DNA of 7,693 nt from an uncultured Bacteroidales bacterium (GTDB lineage: Bacteria; Bacteroidota; Bacteroidia; Bacteroidales; UBA4417): positions 1 to 7,693 of the forward strand of contig CAIXAQ010000974.1 of assembly GCA_903917425.1 (NCBI GenBank), in the 5' to 3' direction. How positions within the stretch are numbered: the stretch's first letter is position 1; the number at the start of each line of letters is the position of its first letter. The position numbers and the translations under genes were made by a program. Below the pieces are notes generated by a model. It did not search any database. It saw nothing but the letters and a program-made list of their open reading frames with translations, and was not told where the DNA came from. Positions 1 through 5,843 of the stretch are shown here, one piece after another.

Positions 1-255
1 GGTATAATTAAAAGTAGTAAACCAGCGGATTGTCCCTTCCGTGGAACGGTGCAAATCGAAATCACCTCCCATCGCGGTAGTATTCGTCCAGGCATTCCAG
101 TCGCCGGGCATGCGTAAGCCATCGGGCTCGTATACCTGGGCCGATATTTTTAAATTCCACCCAATTAAAAGAAAAATGAAGAGGATTAGATTCCGGCTCC
201 GGATGCTTCCCGATTTAATAATAGGCTTTTTAATATTTGCCATGGCATTGTTCAT
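1..255 (-). CDS. N-terminus of secreted protein, tandem paralog of the 310-2928 product (3' end outside window)
   Basis: Only the first 85 residues are present; the frame runs open off the left edge. The start is the ATG at 255-253. The only in-frame stop upstream is the TAG at 312-310, which ends the neighbouring gene, and no other ATG lies between. A second in-frame Met at residue 5 is an alternative start. Residues about 22-40 form a hydrophobic signal-peptide core ending in KISAQ, with cleavage likely just before or after the Gln. The mature start VYEPDGLRMPGDWNAWTN matches IYAPEGINMPGSWNTWHN of the neighbour at 10 of 18 positions, and RWFTTF matches RWQTIF further on. It therefore begins with the same GxWNxW module, probably a carbohydrate-binding-like beta-sandwich. 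It sits 54 bp downstream of the 872-aa gene, on the same strand and with no terminator visible between them, so co-transcription is likely. The function of the missing part is unknown. A plus-strand open frame over the same bases is a shadow. Confidence 0.85.
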   Translation of the reverse strand, partial: MNNAMANIKKPIIKSGSIRSRNLILFIFLLIGWNLKISAQVYEPDGLRMPGDWNAWTNTTAMGGDFDLHRSTEGTIRWFTTFNYT

Positions 256-309
256 GAAAAGTGAGATAAGTGGTATAAGTAGTAAATGTTGAAAGCATGA
301 AAACCAATG

Positions 310-2928
310 CTATTTCCTGACAATTTTCAAACGCTTGACACATTCAGCAGAAAGGATTTCGAGGTTATATACACCAGGTTTAAAACCACTTAAATCAATC
401 TGATGCATACCTTCATCGAAATTTTGCTGTAGGAGTATTTTACCATTCATATCTGAAAGGTTCACCAAAGCTTTGCGAGGAATTTCTAAAGATAAAGTTC
501 CATCCGTGGGATTGGGATAAACTTTACAATCAGCATCAGGTGTATCAATTCCCGTTATCAGTGTGGTATAGGTGACTGTTCCTGTAATTACCCCGAAATT
601 ATCCACATTCATAACAAGGTTTCCTCCGGCTATCAGCCATAAGCCATTTGGCAACCCGTTATCCTCGATAGCACCCCATTCGTATGTTCCGGGTGCAAGA
701 TCGAGCGTAAGAGTCCACACATGATTGTTGTTTACCATACTAACCGTATCCCAGTTGGTCATCGAACCTTTGAATTTTATGTGGGAATTGTACTGCGTCC
801 AGTCAATAACCGTAAAAAGCACCGGATAAGTTGACGGAGTGGGCACAACCGTCAATACACCCGATACATTGGCAGTTCCATCCCAGAAACCACCTCCGGT
901 GGAACTGTAACCTCCATAGGCATAGGTGCCGGTATTATACTTGAAACGGCTTGCATAATAGTATGTACCGGTTTGTGTAATTACCGTGCCGATATTGGCT
1001 ACGAACTCGTCATTGTTACCCGCAGCCATATTGTAAGTGGCCGGGACCCAGTTTGTCCATGTCGAAGGATTGGAATTTGTGGTGCTGTAACCAATCCAGG
1101 ACTGCAAACCAGGCGTTGGGGTGGGATGTCCTGTTGCTCCATTGATATAAACCTGGGCATATACGTTCAAATTCTGCTGGGCATAAATAGTATCACTTCC
1201 CGGGAATTGCAGGTTTGCCCAGTTAATTCCCGAACCGGGAGTCTCCACTTGCAACACGCCTGACATGTTTGTTGTACCATTCCAGAAACCACCACCGGAT
1301 GCAGAGTAACCTCCATAAAAATACACACCGGTATTCAAACGGAAGCGACTTGTGTAATAATACGTACCGGCAGCAGCCATCTGTGCCCCCAGATTTGTTT
1401 TAAATTCATCGTTATTGCCAACGGCACTGCTATACGGGGCAGGGATCCAGTTTGTCCAGGTATTGGGATTGGAATTTGATGTGCTGTAGCCAATCCATGC
1501 CTGCACGCCGGCAGCGGGAGTTGCCTGCCCGGTAACTCCCTGAATATATGCCTGGGCATAAACTACATATTCCTGTAAAGGTACAATATTGCCTGCACCC
1601 GGATATTGGAGGTTTACCCAGTCAAAATCCGGGTTTGGTATTGGATCCGAAACTGTAAGGGTACCGCTTACATTGTTAGTCCCATCCCAGAAACCGCCGT
1701 TGTATCCACCGTAGACGTAAGCATCCGTGTTTAATTTAAACCGGGTTGCATAGTAATAGCTACCTGCCGTTGCAATAGCCGTGCCCAGATTGGCTTTAAA
1801 CTCATCGTTATTTCCAACCGGACCACTAAACGGTGCAGCAATCCAGTTTGTCCATGTGTTGGGGTTTGTATTAGTGGTGCTGTATCCAACCCAGGCCTGA
1901 AGCCCGGGAGCAACCACGGCCTGTCCGGTAATACCGGGAATATGCGCTCTTCCGAAAACTTCAAATGTTTGCCCAGTTTGAACTACGCCACTTGCCGGGA
2001 ACTGCAGATTAGCCCAGGTAATAACTGGAGGGGGAGTAACAGTATAGGAATAATTAAGACCCGCATTATTGATAAATTTAATAGTACACAGATCAAAGTT
2101 TGCTGTTAGATTAGCAATAGTTGATGAAAATGCATAATATGAAACAGTGGTTCCCAGTACCTGACCGGGAATTGAAACTGAGCCGGTGGTACCGCTCATG
2201 GTCACAGCCAGAGCCGTAGATGTTGCCCAGGCATCGGTAGTGTACCGTAAATAAACAATTTCTTCAGGACTTTTAGGCACTGCGGTAGTAACAGTTACCG
2301 ATGCGGCCGCATTTGGGATAACTACTCCAGGTAATGAAACAGATGCAAAGTTTACTGGCTGAGCACTGGTTTTCATAAAGATAGCCCGGCTGTTAATGTA
2401 ACCGAGGTCTTCCCAATTCACAGAGTACCAATTCCCGTTCACAAGTGTAACGCTGTCATTTCCAGAGCTTTGATAAATATTTGTGTTTTGTCCATGCGCG
2501 GGAGGATTTGGAGGCAAACTGGCAGATACATCATAAGTATATGTTTGCAAAGTATTCATTGTCACCTTTACGCCTTTCCATTTATTTGCAAAATAATTTG
2601 TAGCCGGGCCACTGGTGAACAACCATTCGTAAGTTCCACCAACCAGATCGGAGGCAGTGGCACCCACGCTGAAAATAGTCTGCCAGCGGGGAGTTCCGGT
2701 TGTAATTTTGACCACACGACCGCCTGTTACCTGCGTGCTGCTTGCCAATGCAAGGTTGGTAGGTGGATTGTGCCAAGTGTTCCAGGAACCTGGCATATTT
2801 ATGCCTTCGGGCGCATAGATTTGCGCCCTGGCGGATAGACCAAAAAAAGATTGACAAATAAAAACAAGTATACCTAACAGAATTACCTGTTCGCTTCTTT
2901 TAAACAATGAAGGTAGATTAATTTTCAT
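310..2928 (-). CDS. Modular T9SS-secreted protein with three ~125-aa repeats and two CBM48/CBM20-like modules
   Basis: 872 aa, starting at ATG 2928-2926; the next residues form a signal peptide (hydrophobic core about 16-31, cleavage near ARAQ at 34-36). Modules in order: an N-terminal domain at about 37-190 with PGSWNTW (46-52) and GTYEW (98-102); a spacer beta domain at about 195-295; three repeats at 303-427, 436-562 and 568-694; a domain at about 699-789 with FKGSMTNW (719-726) and PGTYEW (746-751); and a C-terminal tail at about 793-872 with YPNPTDGTLSLE and a final KIVRK. The tail is the type A T9SS sorting domain (Por secretion tail), so the protein should cross the outer membrane and be released or attached to the surface. 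The NW...GTYEW spacing resembles starch/glycogen-binding CBM48/CBM20 folds, so a glucan-binding or adhesin role is inferred. I see no recognisable glycoside hydrolase catalytic domain. It heads a tandem with a paralog 54 bp downstream. Secretion is confident; the ligand is not. Confidence 0.92.
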   Translation of the reverse strand: MKINLPSLFKRSEQVILLGILVFICQSFFGLSARAQIYAPEGINMPGSWNTWHNPPTNLALASSTQVTGGRVVKITTGTPRWQTIFSVGATASDLVGGTYEWLFTSGPATNYFANKWKGVKVTMNTLQTYTYDVSASLPPNPPAHGQNTNIYQSSGNDSVTLVNGNWYSVNWEDLGYINSRAIFMKTSAQPVNFASVSLPGVVIPNAAASVTVTTAVPKSPEEIVYLRYTTDAWATSTALAVTMSGTTGSVSIPGQVLGTTVSYYAFSSTIANLTANFDLCTIKFINNAGLNYSYTVTPPPVITWANLQFPASGVVQTGQTFEVFGRAHIPGITGQAVVAPGLQAWVGYSTTNTNPNTWTNWIAAPFSGPVGNNDEFKANLGTAIATAGSYYYATRFKLNTDAYVYGGYNGGFWDGTNNVSGTLTVSDPIPNPDFDWVNLQYPGAGNIVPLQEYVVYAQAYIQGVTGQATPAAGVQAWIGYSTSNSNPNTWTNWIPAPYSSAVGNNDEFKTNLGAQMAAAGTYYYTSRFRLNTGVYFYGGYSASGGGFWNGTTNMSGVLQVETPGSGINWANLQFPGSDTIYAQQNLNVYAQVYINGATGHPTPTPGLQSWIGYSTTNSNPSTWTNWVPATYNMAAGNNDEFVANIGTVITQTGTYYYASRFKYNTGTYAYGGYSSTGGGFWDGTANVSGVLTVVPTPSTYPVLFTVIDWTQYNSHIKFKGSMTNWDTVSMVNNNHVWTLTLDLAPGTYEWGAIEDNGLPNGLWLIAGGNLVMNVDNFGVITGTVTYTTLITGIDTPDADCKVYPNPTDGTLSLEIPRKALVNLSDMNGKILLQQNFDEGMHQIDLSGFKPGVYNLEILSAECVKRLKIVRK
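847..1227 (-). repeat. Protein repeat 3 of the T9SS-secreted protein (residues 568-694)
   Basis: The third unit begins at INWANLQFPG and contains GLQSWIGYSTTNSNP, STWTNWVPATYN, AGNNDEFVANIG, GTYYYASRFKYNTG, YGGYSSTGGGFWDGT and NVSGVLTVV. A short Pro/Thr/Ser linker (PTPST) follows, leading into the C-terminal CBM-like domain. Confidence 0.9.
1243..1623 (-). repeat. Protein repeat 2 of the T9SS-secreted protein (residues 436-562)
   Basis: The second unit begins at FDWVNLQYPG and contains AWIGYSTSNSNPNTWTNW, VGNNDEFKTNLG, GTYYYTSRF and YGGYSASGGGFWNGT. It is separated from repeat 1 by an eight-residue Pro/Asp linker (SDPIPNPD) and from repeat 3 by PGSG. The DNA has diverged from the other units, with many substitutions seen by eye, so this is an old duplication kept by selection on the protein. 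Confidence 0.9.
1648..2022 (-). repeat. Protein repeat 1 of the T9SS-secreted protein (residues 303-427)
   Basis: This is the first of three tandem ~125-residue units. Landmarks shared by all three are W[AV]NLQ[FY]P at the start, then GVQAWIGYSTSN-like, NPNTWTNW, GNNDEF, G[ST]YYY, a [RK]-rich turn, Y[GF]GGY, GGFW[DN]GT and SG.L.V at the end. In this copy the landmarks are WANLQFP, WVGYSTTNTNPNTWTNW, GNNDEFKANLG and YGGYNGGFWDGTNNVSG. It lacks the extra SASGG/SSTGG insertion seen in copies 2 and 3. The many aromatic residues in predicted strands fit a beta-sandwich that could bind a ligand. Confidence 0.9.
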
Positions 2929-2978
2929 GATTTTTAATTAGTAGGGTTAGTCTAATATTCTTGCGGAAGTTTAAGAAA

Positions 2979-2990
2979 TTCCAATTGGAA
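2979..2990. promoter_or_regulatory. 12-bp perfect palindrome TTCCAATTGGAA, possible operator
   Basis: TTCCAATTGGAA is its own reverse complement. It lies about 50 bp upstream of the ATG of the 872-aa secreted protein and downstream of that gene's candidate promoter, so it would be within the 5' untranslated region. That position suits a repressor site or a small RNA structure. AT-rich palindromes of this length can occur by chance, and no regulator gene is next to it. Confidence 0.3.
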
Positions 2991-3053
2991 ATTTTCAGAA
3001 TAGATAATAACTGATTTAAACTATAATGTTTCTTTCTAAGAGCGTCCGGAACA

Positions 3054-3081
3054 CAAAATTAAGCATTTCAATTTTAGCAAC
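3054..3081 (-). promoter_or_regulatory. Candidate leftward promoter (TTG / TAATTTTG)
   Basis: On the minus strand TAATTTTG (3061-3054) fits the Bacteroidota -7 consensus TAnnTTTG. A GTTG (3081-3078) lies 16 bp upstream as a possible -33 box, slightly closer than the usual 17-23 bp. Transcription would start near 3047 and leave a leader of about 120 nt before the ATG at 2928. The match is by eye only. Confidence 0.4.
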
Positions 3082-3188
3082 ACCATTCTATTAAACTATT
3101 TCCCCTGAATTATAAGTATAAAGAGAAAAGATGGAACTTTTGTACTAAAAAAAGAATTCTAAATTGAGTGGAATTGGTCCTTTACTTG

Positions 3189-3223
3189 GTCGGAAGTCCG
3201 CCATCAGAAGACCGAAGTAGATG
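3189..3223 (+). repeat. Degenerate 7-bp repeat array (GWCNGAA units), five units
   Basis: The units read GTCGGAA, GTCCGCC, ATCAGAA, GACCGAA and GTAGATG in a strict 7-bp register. Units 1, 3 and 4 fit closely and units 2 and 5 are decayed. The same unit occurs in opposite orientation at 3324-3351. Runs of GAAGTCNGAAGAC-type heptamers are, from memory, common between genes in some Bacteroidota. No coding function is evident. Confidence 0.65.
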
Positions 3224-3323
3224 TTAAACCTAACTTACATTCAATAAATAAAAAACGAGTTACATAATGTTAATAACCTTATAATGTGATACTTAATTTA
3301 ATCAAAATAATTCTCCTGAGAGC

Positions 3324-3351
3324 TTCTGACTTCTGTCTTCTGTCTTTCGTC
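3324..3351 (-). repeat. 7-bp repeat array (GWCNGAA units on the minus strand), four units
   Basis: On the plus strand the units are TTCTGAC, TTCTGTC, TTCTGTC and TTTCGTC. Read on the minus strand they are GACGAAA, GACAGAA, GACAGAA and GTCAGAA. The array is cleaner than its partner at 3189-3223, and the two face each other in inverted orientation around 100 bp of AT-rich DNA. Confidence 0.7.
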
Positions 3352-3382
3352 ATTTAATTTGACTCACTGAATTAACTGCAAT

Positions 3383-3413
3383 ACCAGAATTGACATATCA
3401 AGTCAGTTCTGGT
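3383..3413. promoter_or_regulatory. Hairpin/operator-like inverted repeat, 12-bp arms
   Basis: ACCAGAATTGAC and GTCAGTTCTGGT pair at 11 of 12 positions around the 7-base loop ATATCAA; the one mismatch becomes a G-U or A-C pair depending on the strand. A further TGC/GCA pair is possible outside a 3-base bulge. There is no T run on either side, so a simple intrinsic terminator is unlikely. It lies about 200 bp upstream of the rightward operon, which suits a regulator-binding dyad or a structured non-coding transcript. Confidence 0.5.
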
Positions 3414-3420
3414 GCATAAA

Positions 3421-3492
3421 GCAAGTCAAAAATAAACAATTATACGTTAAAATAAATGATTATTATCATATATTCGTGGCAGTTTGACTTGC
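3421..3492. repeat. 10-bp perfect inverted repeat enclosing 52 bp of AT-rich DNA
   Basis: GCAAGTCAAA (3421-3430) is the exact reverse complement of TTTGACTTGC (3483-3492). The enclosed segment is AT-rich and contains a smaller ATGAT-TATT-ATCAT dyad (about 3457-3470). The right arm overlaps a TTTG that could serve as a -33 promoter box. The arms could be paired binding sites for a dimeric regulator that loops the DNA. Confidence 0.45.
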
Positions 3493-3549
3493 ATCACCAC
3501 ACCATATGTATTTGTTATGTTGTTGATATACAATAATTGTGTATTTTTG
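3483..3549 (+). promoter_or_regulatory. Candidate rightward promoter region for the lyase-hydF operon
   Basis: Two overlapping candidates are visible. The better -7 box is TATTTTTG (3542-3549), an exact TAnnTTTG, with GTTG (3522-3525) 16 bp upstream. The alternative is TTTG (3483-3486), then 20 bp, then TGTATTTG (3507-3514), which has a better spacing but one mismatch in the -7 box. The first would start transcription near 3556 and give a leader of about 60 nt before the ATG at 3616. Judged by eye only. Confidence 0.4.
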
Positions 3550-3615
3550 CCGTTTATTGAAATGAGCATCCCGGGCACATTTTTTGCTGTCCTAGTATTA
3601 ACTTAAAAATAATGT

Positions 3616-4332
3616 ATGCTAAAGGTAAGAATTGGAAAAATTTTAGTTATTTCTTTTATTGGATTAATTGTTGCATTTTTCGTCGGATTAGGCGGGAATT
3701 TTATTCTACAGGCAGGCTTGCCTACATCAGTTCCCAAGACTGAATTTAATTTTGAAAAAAGTCTTCAAATACTGGAAGACGACCTGGATAAAGGAACCAT
3801 TACAAAGCATGAATATGACAGCCTGTCGGCTCAGCTGCACATTAAAATGGAACGTCGTTACCTGCTGCAGGATGAAAGTCACAATCCGGATAAAATGCAC
3901 GAATGGGTAAGCAAACTTGGGATCACCGAACCCGACGGAATGAAATTTGACCCGATTTTTTCAAACTACACATCAATCGATGACCCTTCCGAAGGGTTCA
4001 ACTCAGTATCACTCGTATATACCGGATCATATGAACAGGCTATTGAGCAAGCTGAAAAGATTGCGGTGAGTGCAAAACTTTCTGCCGGTAGAATTTTTAA
4101 GGCAAAGGGCAGCCCGGCAAGCAAGGAAAACGTCAAACCAGGGTCAAGTGCCAGTTATTTGAATTACAGCCTGGGAAATACAAACCATGAATATCTGATC
4201 TCCGTTCAGGTTGAGCCATCAGGGCGGTTAACTATCATGGCAACCGATAACAAACAACTGAATGAACGTTTGCTTGCCTACGAACCTTTGAATAATCGAC
4301 AAAATAGTGCTGCAAAAAGGAAAAAGCAGTAA
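3616..4332 (+). CDS. Uncharacterised membrane-anchored protein with SHOCT-like segment
   Basis: I do not recognise the family. The 238-aa product has a single hydrophobic segment at about 9-32 preceded by basic residues (K3, R5, K8), so it is either an N-terminal membrane anchor or an uncleaved signal. Residues about 48-75 (LQILEDDLDKGTITKHEYDS and onward) resemble a SHOCT motif: Leu-rich helix, Asp-rich turn, G-x-IT-x-x-E-[FY], second helix. SHOCT is usually at the C-terminus, whereas here it follows the membrane segment. The remainder (about 95-215) looks alpha/beta and has no motif I can name. The tail is basic (AAKRKKQ). There is no lipobox Cys. It is the first gene of an apparent operon, ending 25 bp before the lyase gene, so a link to hydrogenase maturation or to its control is possible but unproven. 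The ATG at 3616 is preferred; the ATG at 3612 is in another frame and soon stops. Confidence 0.85.
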   Translation: MLKVRIGKILVISFIGLIVAFFVGLGGNFILQAGLPTSVPKTEFNFEKSLQILEDDLDKGTITKHEYDSLSAQLHIKMERRYLLQDESHNPDKMHEWVSKLGITEPDGMKFDPIFSNYTSIDDPSEGFNSVSLVYTGSYEQAIEQAEKIAVSAKLSAGRIFKAKGSPASKENVKPGSSASYLNYSLGNTNHEYLISVQVEPSGRLTIMATDNKQLNERLLAYEPLNNRQNSAAKRKKQ

Positions 4333-4357
4333 GTTTGGGTTTTGAAAAAACCTGACC

Positions 4358-5812
4358 ATGTTATTAAACACCTTTCGTACCGAAAATGATTCGCTGGGGC
4401 CTATGCAGGTTCCGGCGAATGTTCTTTTTGGCATACATTCTTTACGGGCAAAGGAAAATTTTCCGGATCAAACACCTTTTCACCCCGAATGGTATAAAGC
4501 CATGGGCCTGGTTAAACTGGCCTGTTACCGTGCATACCGGAGTTTCAGCGATGCTATTAAGAATAGAAAAAGCAGCGAAGTTCTCCCTTTTGCTCTGTTA
4601 GACGAACAGGTTGTAAATACACTCGAATCAGCAGCCACAGAGGTTTCGGAAGGAAATTATTTCTCCTCCTTTATTGTTCCCGCTATAAGCGGTGGTGCTG
4701 GAACAAGCATCAACATGAACGTGAATGAAATCATCGCTAACGTAGCGCTTCAAAAACTTGGTTTTGAACCCGGATCCTATGACACAATTGATCCGATTGA
4801 GGCTGCAAACATCTATCAATCAACCAACGATGTTGTCCCAACGGCTCTCAAAGTTGCGATTATGAATATGCTTGGCGATCTTGAATCATCTATAAATACA
4901 TTACGACAACAGATTGAACATACTGAAGGGAAATACCGTAACGAGCTTCGCATTGCATACACTCAGATGCAGGAGGCCGTACCATCCTCGTATGGCATGT
5001 TATTCAGCACTTATAGCGAAGCTTTATCGCGCGACTGGTGGCGGGTTTCAAAATGTTTCGAAAGGATAAAGATTGTAAACCTGGGTGGAAGTGCCGTTGG
5101 AACAGGTCTCGCTGTTCCAAAGTTTTTTATAATGGAAGTAGTTCCGGCTTTACAGAAACTTACCGGGCTGCCTGTTACCCGTAGCGAAAACCTTGCAGAT
5201 GCTACCAATAACCTGGATTCTTTCGTCGAAGTTCACGCTATTTTAAAAGCGCATGCTGTGAATCTCGAAAAAATGGTTTCGGATATCCGTTTGCTTGCTT
5301 CGGATGTGGCGGGTATGCATGATGTGCAAATACAACAAAGGCAGGTAGGTAGTTCCATTATGCCAGGGAAGGTAAATCCGGTCATTGCCGAATTTGTCAT
5401 AAGTGTTTCCCATAAAGTATATAGTAACGATATGTTGATCAGCTCATTGTGTGCGCAAGGATGCCTTGATCTGAATGCATATATTCCCACTATTGGACAT
5501 GCTATTCTCGAAAGCCTGAAACTTTTAATTGCTGCTGATAAAACAGTGTGTGATAATATGTTAAAAGGACTAAGCATTTCACCGGGAAGTGGTGCTGCCC
5601 GGCTGTTTAAGAGCCCGGCTATTACTACAGCTTTAAGTCCGTTGATTGGCTACCGGAAAGCAGTTCTGTTATCTAAAGAAATGAAATCAACCGGCTGTGA
5701 TGTGTTTGAAGCAAACAAAAAGTTAAACCTGATTGACCAGGAGAAACTTCAAAGCGTGTTAAAACCGGAGAATTTATTGAAAACAGGATTTACTTTAAGT
5801 GATTTAGTATAA
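4358..5812 (+). CDS. aspA: Aspartase/fumarase-superfamily lyase, probable aspartate ammonia-lyase linked to hydF
   Basis: 484 aa, close to the usual ~470-480 of aspartases. The family landmarks are in order: a start like LGPMQVPANVLFGIHSLRA, GGAGTS-NMNVNE (112-124), QSTNDVVPT (154-162, substrate-binding TND), YTQMQEAVP (201-209), NLGGSAVGTGL (241-251) and the signature GSSIMPGKVNP (331-341), which carries the catalytic Ser. Gln203 stands where fumarase C has His in GRTH, which favours aspartase over fumarase. The expected reaction is L-aspartate to fumarate plus ammonium, in the cytoplasm as a tetramer. Oddities: the strongly kept GR before TQ is AY here, and QDAVP is QEAVP. The gene lies 25 bp after the membrane-protein gene and 31 bp before hydF. 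From memory, aspartase-like genes occur in hyd maturation clusters of other anaerobes. Providing ammonium for the amine of the H-cluster dithiomethylamine bridge is an inference. Family assignment is firm; the exact substrate less so. Confidence 0.9.
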   Translation: MLLNTFRTENDSLGPMQVPANVLFGIHSLRAKENFPDQTPFHPEWYKAMGLVKLACYRAYRSFSDAIKNRKSSEVLPFALLDEQVVNTLESAATEVSEGNYFSSFIVPAISGGAGTSINMNVNEIIANVALQKLGFEPGSYDTIDPIEAANIYQSTNDVVPTALKVAIMNMLGDLESSINTLRQQIEHTEGKYRNELRIAYTQMQEAVPSSYGMLFSTYSEALSRDWWRVSKCFERIKIVNLGGSAVGTGLAVPKFFIMEVVPALQKLTGLPVTRSENLADATNNLDSFVEVHAILKAHAVNLEKMVSDIRLLASDVAGMHDVQIQQRQVGSSIMPGKVNPVIAEFVISVSHKVYSNDMLISSLCAQGCLDLNAYIPTIGHAILESLKLLIAADKTVCDNMLKGLSISPGSGAARLFKSPAITTALSPLIGYRKAVLLSKEMKSTGCDVFEANKKLNLIDQEKLQSVLKPENLLKTGFTLSDLV

Positions 5813-5843
5813 ATTTTTATCCGGAATTTAATTCAGACTATAA

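Larger units (their letters stand above)
2929..3615. other. Divergent intergenic region without genes
   Basis: This 687-bp AT-rich stretch separates the leftward secreted-protein genes from the rightward lyase-hydF operon. I see no convincing coding frame, tRNA or transposase remnant in it. It holds promoter-like boxes for both directions, a 12-bp palindrome, two oppositely oriented 7-bp repeat arrays, a strong hairpin and a 10-bp inverted repeat, each listed separately. It is longer than two ordinary divergent promoters need. Confidence 0.8.

Noticed and set aside
41..292. Plus-strand 83-codon open frame
   Set aside because: The minus strand over the same bases encodes a signal peptide and a module homologous to the adjacent gene, so this frame is a shadow.
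310..312. Stop-codon readthrough joining the two tandem secreted proteins
   Set aside because: The frames line up, but the second gene has its own Met and signal peptide and the first ends in a complete T9SS sorting tail, so two separate proteins are the simpler reading.
847..2022. Recent DNA-level tandem duplication in the repeat region
   Set aside because: The three units are clearly related as protein, but the DNA differs at many positions throughout, so the duplication is old.
3189..3351. CRISPR array
   Set aside because: Units are 7 bp, contiguous, have no spacers and no cas genes nearby.
3612..3750. Alternative start ATG at 3612 for a short peptide
   Set aside because: It is out of frame with the 238-aa gene, gives only about 45 codons and shows no recognisable features.
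4338..4352. GGTTTT-GAA-AAAACC hairpin as a terminator before the lyase gene
   Set aside because: The 6-bp stem is mostly A-T, has a 3-base loop and no T run after it; it lies in a 25-bp gap typical of an operon.
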